From JBKEDC01 sp047975205 (lineage in GTDB: Bacteria; Bacteroidota; Bacteroidia; Bacteroidales; Prolixibacteraceae): a stretch of 62,813 nucleotides of DNA. Under the pieces are notes generated by a model, which worked only from the letters and a program-made list of their open reading frames with translations, searched no databases and was not told where the DNA came from. Made by a program: the position numbers and the translations under genes. Of this stretch, positions 1-8,797 are shown in pieces. Each line of letters opens with the position of its first letter. Within the stretch, counting starts at the first letter, position 1. Location: contig JBKEDC010000030.1 of assembly GCA_047975205.1 (NCBI GenBank), positions 1 through 62,813 on the forward strand, written 5' to 3'.

Positions 1-343
1 TTTTTATTCTAGGGTGGAATTTACTTTATCGGTCGCCAAGCGCTTCGACTCCGCTCAGCGACTCATGATATCGAGGTGATTGGTGATCGGGTAGTTAAGA
101 TGCTTAATGACCAGGGTGGCCTTGCTGTTTTTCTTTGCCTGCAAGGCAAGGGGAGTGTCCGGTTTAGCGTTCGCGTTAATAACTAAAAGCAAGCGAACTT
201 GGCAATAAATACATCTCGAAACTACAAAATAAGATCTTTTTCTTTGCCCGAAATGTAGATGGAGCATAAAGCTTTAGGTTTGCCTATTTTTGAGAGCATG
301 CATATTAATTCCATTTAGCATCTGTTCATTAGCTGATTATTTT
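1..343. other. Left edge, no assignable gene
   Basis: I recognise no gene here. Positions about 30-200 look richer in G+C than the flanks and contain an imperfect palindrome at about 39-60 (CGCTTCGAC...GCTCAGCG). Short open frames exist on both strands, but none has a recognisable domain or a convincing start. It could be the eroded tail of a gene or a repeat. Confidence 0.4.
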
Positions 344-351
344 TACTTTTG
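344..351 (+). promoter_or_regulatory. Bacteroidota -7 box of the sensor/regulator gene
   Basis: TACTTTTG matches the Bacteroidota -7 consensus TAnnTTTG and lies about 28 bases before the start codon at 380. No clear -33 TTTG is visible. Confidence 0.55.
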
Positions 352-379
352 AACCATAAAACCTTCTTTACGCTAAACC

Positions 380-3300
380 ATGTATGCATACATCTATAAC
401 ATAATAGTGTGGACAGCGCTCCTTATTTTTCCTATCTATGTATCGGGACAAGACTATCTTCAGTTTGAAAATATTCATAATAACAGAGCTGCATCTACTT
501 TCTGTTCTTTTGCTCAAGAGCCTAGCGGATTGATATGGGTGGGAGGTGCCGATGGTTTGTATAGTTATGACGGTTACCGGTTTTATCCTCATTTTATTCC
601 AAATACTCCACAAAGCTCTCGTATTAATGCTATAGAGCGAGGGAATGATGATTATTTGTATTTAGGCTCGGATGCAGGTCTTTTTATTTACAATGTGAAG
701 CTTGGAAGATATGAAACAACAAGCTCAAAATTCCCTAAAAATATCAGAGCATTAATGCTATCGAAGAATACGCTTTGGATTGGTTCTTTAGATGGTATTT
801 ACACATATGATATTATTAGTAAGCAGCTAAAACAATATACCCCGGATAATTATCCAAATTTAGATAATACTACTACTTATAGCTTTTGTTTGTTAAACAA
901 TAATGTTTATATCGGCACATACAACGGTTTATTTGTTTATTCTATAGCAGAAGATTCGTTTCGGAAGTTATCATTACCTCATTCTTCTTCGAAGGATAAC
1001 GTGTTTATCAATACAATGAGATATGATGTGCATAGAAATTGTATTTGGATAGGTACGGAAGGAAACTTATTAAAGTATGATTTGCGAAGCAAACACCTGA
1101 AATCAATTGAAGGGATGCAAAACAATTCTATTAAAACTTTGAGCCTTGGGAATGATGGTAAATTGTATGTCGGCACAGATTTTGGTTTATACATCTATGA
1201 TAATGAAGAGTTGAAACGCTATCGACACGACTCAAGAGATCGTTTTTCGTTAGTCAATAATATTGTTTGGTCGGTATTTACAGATGCCAATAACAATCTT
1301 TGGATTGGCACTGACAACGGTATTTCTTTATTGAAGGATAATGAGTTGATTAAGAATATACCATTGTATAACCTGACAGGAATGAGTGATGGTAATCTGC
1401 TACATTGTATATTTAAAGATAGTCGCGGCTTCTATTGGTTTGGAGGAACAAACGGACTCATTCGGCTGGAACGCAACAAGGAAATTTTTATAAATCCGAT
1501 TTGGTATAGCGTGAATGATGCAAGGTATCCTATTCCCCATGGTAGAATCCGTGATATTTATGAGGATCGATTGCATAACTTATGGATAGCCACTGATGGC
1601 GGTCTCAATAAATACAATTATCGCACAGCGCAGTTTGAACAATATCGGATTACTGATAAAACCGAGAAGCTAAATGCAAATTGGGCTTATAATGTTTTGG
1701 AAGATAATCGTCATCGGTTGTGGGTTTCTACTTGCTTAGGTGGAATTTTTGTGCTCACAGAAAATGAATTGAATGCTTCCGATCGTAAAATTAAAGCAAA
1801 TAATAATTTAAATACATCAAACGGGCTTTCTGATATGTTTATCAAAACGATGCGTATAGATGCTTCGGGAAAGGTATGGGCACTGACCTATAAAAATACC
1901 TTAGATGTTATTGATGAAGAACTGAATGTTTTTCAGGAAGACTCCTTGAATATAACAGGTAATACCTACTTAAAGGTAGCTGATGACGGTTGTGTTTGGA
2001 TGTCTTATGATCATGGTGTGTTGAAGATTGATACTACTAATCAGATAGATACTATTCCATTTAATCAAACATCACGTTTGGAAATTAGTGTTATGGAGGA
2101 TGTGGATGGTGATTTGTGGGTGGCAACAACTCAGGGGATGTGGATCGTGAATACGCAATTGGAGACGGTGCAGCCTATTCATATAAAGACGAGCAAAATT
2201 TTATCTATGTATTGGGATAATTCATCGAAAGAATTATTGTTGGGTAAAGCTGATGGTATTTCTATTGTGAAACCTCAAAATCGTGATACGACGGAAAATA
2301 ATATTCGGGTTGATTGTTCCCAAATACGAGTGAACAACCAAATATTATCAGATGATGTAACTATTGCTTCGGGATTTGAGCTCAAACCTATGCAAAATGA
2401 TATTAGTTTTGATATAACAGACTATCCTTATGCCAACTCGCAAAGAAAACGGCTAATTTATCGTTTATTGGGTTCCGATGATGCTTGGCATAGTCTGAGT
2501 CAACAACAAGTTATATCATTTACCAACTTGAAGCATGGTAAATATACGCTTCAAATAGCTTGCCGGAATAAGATAGGGCAAGAGGTTGATCTCTTAAAAA
2601 TAATCAATTTTAGCATAGCACCCCCATGGTATCTCTCTTGGTGGGCTTATGTTATTTATATTTTAATCGGAACGGCTGTTTTACTGTGGGTAATTCTTTA
2701 TGCAAGGATGAAGAATCGTTTGCATATGGAACAAGTTAATCGCCGGCAAGCTATGGAACAGTCGAAAGAAAAGGTTGCATTCTTACAACAAATATCGCAG
2801 CAGATATTCGAACCGCTTTCGAATATTATGTTGCCTGCCAGCAGCCTGAGCTTTGAGGCTAATCAAGCTGAAGTAAAGGAGCGATTATCGGAGGTGTCAG
2901 AAAATCTGACCAAAATAAATCGATTGACTAATGAAATTGCACGCTTTGAAGACAATGGAACCGGAAGTAAAGAGCCTATTCTTTCTCGCTTTGATCTGAT
3001 AAAAGTGTTAGAGCTTCTTGTTTTTCAGCAACATAAACACAATATTAATTTCACCTCTAATATGCGTGTATTGATTGTGGAGTTAGATCGGGTGAAGTTT
3101 GAATTGATGTTTATGAATCTACTGTCGAATGCCATTAAATTCGGAGAAAATAAGCCGGTTCAAGTGCTCCTTAATTATGATGATAATAATCATGTGCTAA
3201 CACTTCAACTGGTAGATAAAGGTGTGGGTATATCGGCGGAAGAGATGCCTTATGTATTTCAGAAATATTATAAGTCGAGCAAATTATCTATGGAAGGAAC

Positions 3301-3853
3301 CGGCATGGGCTTGTATTTGTCGAAAATCTATGCTCAACAGTTGGGTGCCACTGTCAGCCTATCTTCTAATGAAGGAGAGGGCACGATTGCCAGCATATTG
3401 CTTCCTGTTAAGCCCGTGAATGTGCAGTCTGTTGATTCCAATGTATTATTTGAATCGGAAAAAGATTTCGCCTTAAAGTCAGAATCCGGAGGTAATGATA
3501 CTGATATCGAATTTTTATCTCGTATCACGACTATCATTGAGGAAGAAATAGAAGATAGTAAGCTGAACGTTACAGAGCTTTGTGAGCGTCATGATATAAA
3601 CTACAAGCAATTTTATAGGAAGCTTAAGCAACTCACCAATAGCACTCCTTCTGATTTCATTCGCTCCATAAGAATGAAGAAAGCGGCTCTGCTGCTGCAA
3701 CAACCGGAGTTTAATATATCTGAGATCATGTATATGGTGGGTTACACGAATTCATCTTATTTTTCTAAATGTTTTAAATCAGAATTTGGTTACACACCCA
3801 TGCAATACCGGGAACGATTACAAAACATACGTGATCGGCGCCGGCAACACTAG
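380..3853 (+). CDS. Propeller sensor / AraC regulator lacking phosphorelay residues
   Basis: This looks like a one-protein signalling system of the Bacteroidota hybrid two-component type, 1157 residues. In order it has: an N-terminal signal/anchor (about 1-24), many propeller blades with LWIGT-like motifs (about 40-690), a Y_Y_Y-type domain (about 690-745), a membrane segment (about 750-775), a kinase-like region, a HATPase domain with N-box N913/N917, G1 box D946-G948-G950 and G2 box G973-G977, and a C-terminal AraC DNA-binding domain (about 1050-1150). Where canonical members read ISHEFRTPL it reads ISQQIFEPL, so the phospho-acceptor His is Gln807. Only about 45 residues separate HATPase and AraC domains, so there is no receiver domain. 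Signalling is presumably conformational. The ligand and target genes are unknown; it sits directly upstream of purM. Domain calls are firm; the mechanism is inference. Confidence 0.9.
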   Translation: MYAYIYNIIVWTALLIFPIYVSGQDYLQFENIHNNRAASTFCSFAQEPSGLIWVGGADGLYSYDGYRFYPHFIPNTPQSSRINAIERGNDDYLYLGSDAGLFIYNVKLGRYETTSSKFPKNIRALMLSKNTLWIGSLDGIYTYDIISKQLKQYTPDNYPNLDNTTTYSFCLLNNNVYIGTYNGLFVYSIAEDSFRKLSLPHSSSKDNVFINTMRYDVHRNCIWIGTEGNLLKYDLRSKHLKSIEGMQNNSIKTLSLGNDGKLYVGTDFGLYIYDNEELKRYRHDSRDRFSLVNNIVWSVFTDANNNLWIGTDNGISLLKDNELIKNIPLYNLTGMSDGNLLHCIFKDSRGFYWFGGTNGLIRLERNKEIFINPIWYSVNDARYPIPHGRIRDIYEDRLHNLWIATDGGLNKYNYRTAQFEQYRITDKTEKLNANWAYNVLEDNRHRLWVSTCLGGIFVLTENELNASDRKIKANNNLNTSNGLSDMFIKTMRIDASGKVWALTYKNTLDVIDEELNVFQEDSLNITGNTYLKVADDGCVWMSYDHGVLKIDTTNQIDTIPFNQTSRLEISVMEDVDGDLWVATTQGMWIVNTQLETVQPIHIKTSKILSMYWDNSSKELLLGKADGISIVKPQNRDTTENNIRVDCSQIRVNNQILSDDVTIASGFELKPMQNDISFDITDYPYANSQRKRLIYRLLGSDDAWHSLSQQQVISFTNLKHGKYTLQIACRNKIGQEVDLLKIINFSIAPPWYLSWWAYVIYILIGTAVLLWVILYARMKNRLHMEQVNRRQAMEQSKEKVAFLQQISQQIFEPLSNIMLPASSLSFEANQAEVKERLSEVSENLTKINRLTNEIARFEDNGTGSKEPILSRFDLIKVLELLVFQQHKHNINFTSNMRVLIVELDRVKFELMFMNLLSNAIKFGENKPVQVLLNYDDNNHVLTLQLVDKGVGISAEEMPYVFQKYYKSSKLSMEGTGMGLYLSKIYAQQLGATVSLSSNEGEGTIASILLPVKPVNVQSVDSNVLFESEKDFALKSESGGNDTDIEFLSRITTIIEEEIEDSKLNVTELCERHDINYKQFYRKLKQLTNSTPSDFIRSIRMKKAALLLQQPEFNISEIMYMVGYTNSSYFSKCFKSEFGYTPMQYRERLQNIRDRRRQH

Positions 3854-3892
3854 CTCTACAATAGAACACTGCAAGCATTCAAATATTATTTG

Positions 3893-3900
3893 TACTTTTG
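3893..3900 (+). promoter_or_regulatory. -7 box of purM
   Basis: TACTTTTG fits TAnnTTTG and lies 27 bases before the purM ATG. A TTG codon at 3898 that would extend the reading frame overlaps this box and is therefore an unlikely start. Confidence 0.5.
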
Positions 3901-3927
3901 TGCCATAAATTTCAACAATTAACCCTC

Positions 3928-5094
3928 ATGAGCGATAGTAGATATATGGCACGCGGTGTGTCTGCCTCAAAAGATGATGTGCATAATGCGATTAAGAATA
4001 TAGATAAAGGTTTATTTCCTAAGGCATTTTGTAAGATTATTCCTGATATTTTAGGCGGCGATCCGGAGTGGTGTAATATTATGCATGCCGATGGTGCCGG
4101 AACTAAATCATCATTGGCTTATATGTACTGGAAGGAAACCGGCGATTTGTCGGTTTGGAAAGGTATAGCACAAGATGCACTTATCATGAATATTGATGAT
4201 TTATTGTGTGTGGGAGCCGTTGATAACATTTTATTATCATCAACAATAGGAAGGAATAAAAATAAGATAACCGGCGAGGTGATTGCTGCCATTATTAGTG
4301 GCACTGATGAGTTGTGCGAAGAACTGCGAGAAATGGGGGTTGGCGTTTATCCAACCGGTGGAGAAACTGCAGATGTGGGTGACGTGGTGCGCACAATTAT
4401 TGTAGATTCAACAGTAACTTGTCGCATGAAACGTGCTGATGTCATTGATGCAAGTACTATTCAAGCCGGTGATGTTATTGTCGGTTTATCATCCGGCGGT
4501 CAAGCAACTTATGAGAAAACATATAATGGAGGTATGGGTAGCAATGGTCTGACATCGGCTCGTCATGATGTGTTTGCCAACTATTTGGCTCAAAAATATC
4601 CGGAGAGCTTTGATAACGAAGTGCCTGCAGATCTAGTTTACTCGGGAAGTAAAAAACTAACCGATATTGTTGATGGAGTTTCCTTGAATGCCGGAGAGTT
4701 AGTACTCTCTCCAACTAGAACCTATGCGCCGGTGATTAAAAAAATATTAGATGCTCATCGTTCAGATATCCACGGTATGGTTCATTGCTCAGGAGGTGCA
4801 CAAACTAAAGTGCTGCATTTTGTTGATCATGTGCATGTCATTAAAAATAATATGTTCGATTGTCCACCATTGTTTAAGCTCATTCAAGAAGAATCGGGTA
4901 CAGATTGGGCAGAGATGTATAAAGTTTTTAACATGGGACATCGTATGGAAATTTACGTAAAACCGGAGTTTGCCGATGCAATTATAGCTATTTCAAAATC
5001 ATTTAATATTGATGCTCAAGTGGTAGGTCGCGTAGAAGCCCATCAGGGTAAGAAACTTACCATTGAATCAGAATTTGGAAAGTTCGAATATTAA
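3928..5094 (+). CDS. purM: Phosphoribosylformylglycinamidine cyclo-ligase (AIR synthase)
   Basis: Makes aminoimidazole ribonucleotide from FGAM with ATP, the fifth step of purine synthesis, in the cytosol. The protein is 388 residues from the ATG at 3928; an in-frame TTG ten codons earlier overlaps the promoter box and was not used. The N-terminal MSDSRYMARGVSA, the HADGAGTKSS motif (about residue 52) and the STGGETADVGD-like stretch (about 142) are those of the Bacteroidota form of PurM, which diverges from the enterobacterial enzyme. It is followed closely by prfA in the same orientation. Assignment is by family resemblance; a related AIR-synthase-fold enzyme is the only alternative. Confidence 0.85.
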   Translation: MSDSRYMARGVSASKDDVHNAIKNIDKGLFPKAFCKIIPDILGGDPEWCNIMHADGAGTKSSLAYMYWKETGDLSVWKGIAQDALIMNIDDLLCVGAVDNILLSSTIGRNKNKITGEVIAAIISGTDELCEELREMGVGVYPTGGETADVGDVVRTIIVDSTVTCRMKRADVIDASTIQAGDVIVGLSSGGQATYEKTYNGGMGSNGLTSARHDVFANYLAQKYPESFDNEVPADLVYSGSKKLTDIVDGVSLNAGELVLSPTRTYAPVIKKILDAHRSDIHGMVHCSGGAQTKVLHFVDHVHVIKNNMFDCPPLFKLIQEESGTDWAEMYKVFNMGHRMEIYVKPEFADAIIAISKSFNIDAQVVGRVEAHQGKKLTIESEFGKFEY

Positions 5095-5162
5095 TCAGAC
5101 AAAAAAAGACTTAGGCAGTATTAATCAGTTTCTGCCTAAAATACAATATAATCACAGAGAAT

Positions 5163-6248
5163 ATGGCAGATTATGGATTATTAGGTAAGGCCGAGGCTAT
5201 TCAGCATCGTTTTGACGAAGTTGGTCAGCAAATTACAGATCCGGCAACGATGGCGGATATGAAGCGTTACGTAAAATTAAATCAGGAATATCGACAACTG
5301 GAGAGTTTGGTAGGTGCATTTAATGAATATCGACAACTAATTGATAATATTAAGTCGGGTGAAGAAATGCTTGCCGAGGAAAGCGATGCAGATATCCGCG
5401 AGATGGCAAAAGAAGAAATAGAGCAAAGTAAAGCTCAGCTACCGATTAAAGAACAAGAAATAAAACTGCTTTTAGTTCCTGCCGATCCGGAAGATGCTAA
5501 AAATGCCGTGCTAGAAATACGAGCGGGTACGGGTGGTGATGAAGCAAGTTTATTTGCAGGGGACTTATTCCGTATGTACAGTAAGTTCTGCGAGAAGAGA
5601 GGATGGCGCATGGAAGTTACCAACATCAGTGAGGGTACTTCAGGCGGATATAAGGAGATTGTGGCTAATGTTACGGGCGAAGGTGTATATGGGGTATTGA
5701 AATATGAATCAGGTGTGCATCGAGTGCAACGTGTGCCTCAAACGGAAACACAAGGTCGTGTGCATACCTCGGCAGCTTCTGTGGCAGTACTCCCCGAAGC
5801 TGATGAATTCGATATTGAATTGAGAAATGAAGATATCCGCCGAGATGAATTTTGTTCTTCAGGTCCGGGAGGGCAATCGGTGAATACTACTTATTCGGCT
5901 ATTCGTTTGACTCACATTCCAACAGGCATTGTAGTGCAATGTCAAGATCAAAAATCAAAGTTGAAGAACTTAGATAAGGCTATGGCAGAGCTCCGTACAC
6001 GTATCTATAATATGGAACATCAGAAATATCTTGATGAGATTGCTTCGAAGCGTAAAACTATGGTATCAACCGGCGACCGTTCGGCTAAGATTAGAACCTA
6101 TAACTGGCCGCAAGGTCGTGTAACCGACCATCGTATTAATTTAACGATGTATAATCTGCAAGCTATCATAGGTGGTGAAATCGATGAAATTATCGAGAAA
6201 CTTCAGATTGAAGAAAATGCGGAAAGATTGAAAGAAGCAGAAATTTAA
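5163..6248 (+). CDS. prfA: Peptide chain release factor 1
   Basis: Class I release factor that reads UAA and UAG stop codons in the ribosomal A site and triggers peptide release. The 361 residues match the normal length. The GGQ motif that enters the peptidyl-transferase centre is at residues 236-238 in SGPGGQSVNTT. The codon-reading tripeptide is PQT (192-194), of the RF1 PxT type rather than the RF2 SPF type, so this is RF1. It lies between purM and the DUF1905/pyrF pair in one co-directional group. Confidence 0.97.
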   Translation: MADYGLLGKAEAIQHRFDEVGQQITDPATMADMKRYVKLNQEYRQLESLVGAFNEYRQLIDNIKSGEEMLAEESDADIREMAKEEIEQSKAQLPIKEQEIKLLLVPADPEDAKNAVLEIRAGTGGDEASLFAGDLFRMYSKFCEKRGWRMEVTNISEGTSGGYKEIVANVTGEGVYGVLKYESGVHRVQRVPQTETQGRVHTSAASVAVLPEADEFDIELRNEDIRRDEFCSSGPGGQSVNTTYSAIRLTHIPTGIVVQCQDQKSKLKNLDKAMAELRTRIYNMEHQKYLDEIASKRKTMVSTGDRSAKIRTYNWPQGRVTDHRINLTMYNLQAIIGGEIDEIIEKLQIEENAERLKEAEI

Positions 6249-6306
6249 TGCACAATAACAGAGATGTGGCACAACCGTGCTCCATCTCTTTTTGTATAGG
6301 AAAACT

Positions 6307-6591
6307 ATGAAAAAGAGCTATGTGTATAATGCCGAGATAAGACCCGTCCCGGAAAAGGGCGGAGCTTATGTGGTTTTTCCTCACAATATCAAGGAGGTAT
6401 TTGGCAGAGGGAGATTAAAAGTTACGGCCTATTTTGATGGTGTAGTATATAAAGGCAGCGTAGTTAATATGGGTGTAAAGAATGATGATGGCAGTGTATG
6501 TTATATCATTGGCATTCGCAAAGATATTCAGAAACAAATCGGAAAGCAACCCGGCGATACCATTGAAGTGAAAATTATCCCTGAATTATAA
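6307..6591 (+). CDS. DUF1905 domain protein
   Basis: A 94-residue soluble protein starting at the ATG at 6307 (MKKSYVYNAEIRPVPEKGG). An upstream in-frame start at 6277 adds ten residues unlike the family and was not used. The sequence reads as a compact beta fold with the VVYKGSVVNMG and GDTIEVKI stretches typical of DUF1905. The family has no established biochemical role. It lies 12 bases before pyrF and about 60 bases after prfA, so it is probably co-transcribed with both. Confidence 0.75.
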   Translation: MKKSYVYNAEIRPVPEKGGAYVVFPHNIKEVFGRGRLKVTAYFDGVVYKGSVVNMGVKNDDGSVCYIIGIRKDIQKQIGKQPGDTIEVKIIPEL

Positions 6592-6603
6592 AATAACAAA
6601 TAG

Positions 6604-7437
6604 ATGAACAGTCAAGAATTATTTGAGCAAATCAAAGCAAAACGCAGCTTTTTATGTGTAGGATTAGATACTGATACTAAAAAAATCCCACAGCACCTGC
6701 TACAAGAAGAAGACCCTATTTTTGCTTTTAACAAAGCGATTATTGATGCGACCCAAGATTTATGTGTGGCATATAAACCTAATTTGGCATTTTATGAAAG
6801 TCATGGTATTGCAGGATGGCAGGCACTAGATAAGACTGTAAAATATATTCGCGAACATTATCCGGAGCAGTTTATTATAGCCGATGCTAAGCGCGGAGAT
6901 ATTGGTAATACATCAACGATGTACGCACGTGCTTTCTTTGAGAATATGAATTTCGATTCGGTAACTGTTGCACCATACATGGGTGAAGATTCCGTAAAAC
7001 CATTCATGACTTACAAAAATAAATGGGTTATCTTATTAGCCCTGACATCAAATAAGGGAGCTTTCGATTTCCAATTCAAAAAAGATGCTGAAACCGGTGA
7101 TCAACTGTTCGAAACCGTGTTGAAAATTTCTCAACAATGGGGAACTACCGATAATCTCATGTATGTAGTGGGGGCAACAAAGGCGGAGAACCTAGAAAAT
7201 ATTAGAAAGATAGTGCCTAATCACTTTCTTCTAGTTCCCGGAGTGGGAGCACAAGGAGGAAGTTTAGAGGAAGTGGCTAAGTACGGTATGAACGATCAAT
7301 GCGGATTGCTTGTGAATTCTTCTCGTGGTATTATTTATGCTTCTGATGCAGAGGACTTCGCACAAGCAGCTAGAAATGCCGCAAACACGGTTCAGTTAGA
7401 TATGGAAGAGTTGCTACTAGAAGCCGAGTTGCTTTAA
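6604..7437 (+). CDS. pyrF: Orotidine 5'-phosphate decarboxylase
   Basis: Decarboxylates OMP to UMP, the last step of de novo pyrimidine synthesis. The 277-residue length and the DAKRGDIGNT motif (about residue 98) mark the longer class of OMP decarboxylase found in Bacteroidota and actinobacteria. The catalytic Asp-Lys-Asp arrangement sits in that motif. The C-terminal VPGVGAQGG and NSSRGI motifs bind the phosphate. It is the last gene of the leftmost plus-strand group and is followed by a hairpin shared with the opposing gene. Confidence 0.95.
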   Translation: MNSQELFEQIKAKRSFLCVGLDTDTKKIPQHLLQEEDPIFAFNKAIIDATQDLCVAYKPNLAFYESHGIAGWQALDKTVKYIREHYPEQFIIADAKRGDIGNTSTMYARAFFENMNFDSVTVAPYMGEDSVKPFMTYKNKWVILLALTSNKGAFDFQFKKDAETGDQLFETVLKISQQWGTTDNLMYVVGATKAENLENIRKIVPNHFLLVPGVGAQGGSLEEVAKYGMNDQCGLLVNSSRGIIYASDAEDFAQAARNAANTVQLDMEELLLEAELL

Positions 7438-7452
7438 AAATCCATTTAAAAT

Positions 7453-7502
7453 AAAATAGAAGTCTAAGCTTGTGAATATTCAGGAGCTTAGACTCCTATT
7501 TT
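7453..7502. terminator. Bidirectional hairpin terminator
   Basis: An 18-base arm at 7453-7470 pairs with 7485-7502 with one mismatch (AGTCTAAGCT / AGCTTAGACT at the centre, A and T runs outside). It lies between the convergent pyrF and YycJ-like genes and can serve both. Confidence 0.8.
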
Positions 7503-7524
7503 AAATAACCTTCTGTTCAGGCCC

Positions 7525-8289
7525 TTACAGCTCGTAAATTTTAGTGGACTTATGCCTATAGGTTAAATCGATGTTGTACTGATTAACGAGCTTTCTAAAA
7601 GCATACATAGCCACTTCGGGGCTGTTGTTCTCAGCTGATAAGTGACTGAGAAGTATGGTGTGAAGATTCTCTCCTGCATATTGTTCCACAAGCTCTACAG
7701 CTTGTTCATTAGAAAGGTGTCCTTTATTTGATTGCACGCGTTCTTTCAAGTGGTTCGGATAAGGACCATTCCAAAGCATTTCGGTATTATAGTTTGCCTC
7801 TAAAAAAACAAATTCACATTGAGAAAACTCTTGTTGTGTTTTTTCATCAGCTATACCTAAGTCGGTTATCACGCCAATGTGTCGGTTGTTATATACCACT
7901 CGAAAGGAACAGCCGTCGGCAGCATCGTGTTGTTTGGAGAATGCATGTATTTCAAAATTACCTATTTGAAATGTGCTGTCGGCTTCAAACCATTTTACAA
8001 CAAACGGACGTATTGCTTTTCGACTCGCATTATAAGTGGCCTTGGTCATGTAGGCTGGTATGTTTAGCTGCTTACTGAGTACCCTCGCGCCGCGGGCATG
8101 ATCGCTGTGTTCATGGCTAATTAAAATGGTTTTAACGCTGTGTGGATTAATGCCTAATTCTTGCATGCGAACTTGCAGCTGGCGAGAGCTCAAACCTGCA
8201 TCAATTACAATAGCTTCTTCTTCTGTGCCAATATAGTAGCAATTTCCATTGCTACCCGATGCTATGGCACATACCTTAAGTTTGCTCAT
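7525..8289 (-). CDS. YycJ/WalJ-type metallo-beta-lactamase fold hydrolase
   Basis: A 254-residue metal-dependent hydrolase. The HxHxDH metal site reads HEHSDHA at residues 59-64, after the IASGSNGNCYYI N-terminus typical of YycJ-like proteins. Further His residues expected of the fold occur in SKQHDAADG and in ILLSHLSAEN near the end. The family is linked to DNA metabolism and cell-wall signalling in Firmicutes; the substrate here is unknown. Its start overlaps the end of aroK by 14 bases, so it is translationally coupled and is the last gene of the parE-parC-aroK operon. Confidence 0.88.
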   Translation of the reverse strand: MSKLKVCAIASGSNGNCYYIGTEEEAIVIDAGLSSRQLQVRMQELGINPHSVKTILISHEHSDHARGARVLSKQLNIPAYMTKATYNASRKAIRPFVVKWFEADSTFQIGNFEIHAFSKQHDAADGCSFRVVYNNRHIGVITDLGIADEKTQQEFSQCEFVFLEANYNTEMLWNGPYPNHLKERVQSNKGHLSNEQAVELVEQYAGENLHTILLSHLSAENNSPEVAMYAFRKLVNQYNIDLTYRHKSTKIYEL

Positions 8290-8794
8290 TCCCGGCCTCC
8301 ATGAATTGAGCTAATAAATCGCTTGTAGTGATATTATCATTGGTAATGATATAACGTGCTTTTAAATAAGATGGTCGCCGATTTACTAACATGTCATTTA
8401 CTAAACCTATTAATTCCTCTTTGCTCTTTCCTTTTACCAACGGTCGTTCATTTCCCGATTTATGTAATCGTTCCACTAAAATCTCCGGGCTAATATCCAA
8501 GAAAATACAAGCACCGGTGCGATTCATGATATCAATATTATCGAAGAAACATGGAACGCCGCCGCCGGTAGCTACCACAATATCTTCATATTCTGACACT
8601 TCTTTCAGGCATTCGTGTTCTTTCTTACGGAAATCATCTTCTCCATGTTCCTCGAAAATTTGAGAAATAGTTTTAAAATGCTTAGCCTCTATGAATTTAT
8701 CTAAATCGATAAAATTCAAACCTAAAACTTCGGCGAGCTCTCTTCCTAGAGTAGTTTTGCCGCATCCCATATATCCAACTAAGTATATTCTCAT
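8276..8794 (-). CDS. aroK: Shikimate kinase
   Basis: Phosphorylates shikimate with ATP in the chorismate pathway. The protein is 172 residues. The P-loop GYMGCGKTT is at 7-15, the shikimate-binding FIDLDKFIE follows at about 28, and the GGGVP motif is at about 80. The lid arginine lies in the NERPLVKG stretch. It begins three bases after the parC stop codon and overlaps the following hydrolase gene. The aroB and aroA genes for neighbouring steps are far away at about 50 kb. Confidence 0.95.
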   Translation of the reverse strand: MRIYLVGYMGCGKTTLGRELAEVLGLNFIDLDKFIEAKHFKTISQIFEEHGEDDFRKKEHECLKEVSEYEDIVVATGGGVPCFFDNIDIMNRTGACIFLDISPEILVERLHKSGNERPLVKGKSKEELIGLVNDMLVNRRPSYLKARYIITNDNITTSDLLAQFMEAGNEQT

Positions 8795-8797
8795 CGT

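Noticed and set aside
55..267. 70-codon minus-strand frame at the left edge
   Set aside because: No recognisable domain, promoter or start context; kept only as part of an unassigned stretch.
7728..8078. 116-codon plus-strand frame opposite the YycJ-like gene
   Set aside because: It is antisense to a clear gene and its protein has no meaningful pattern.
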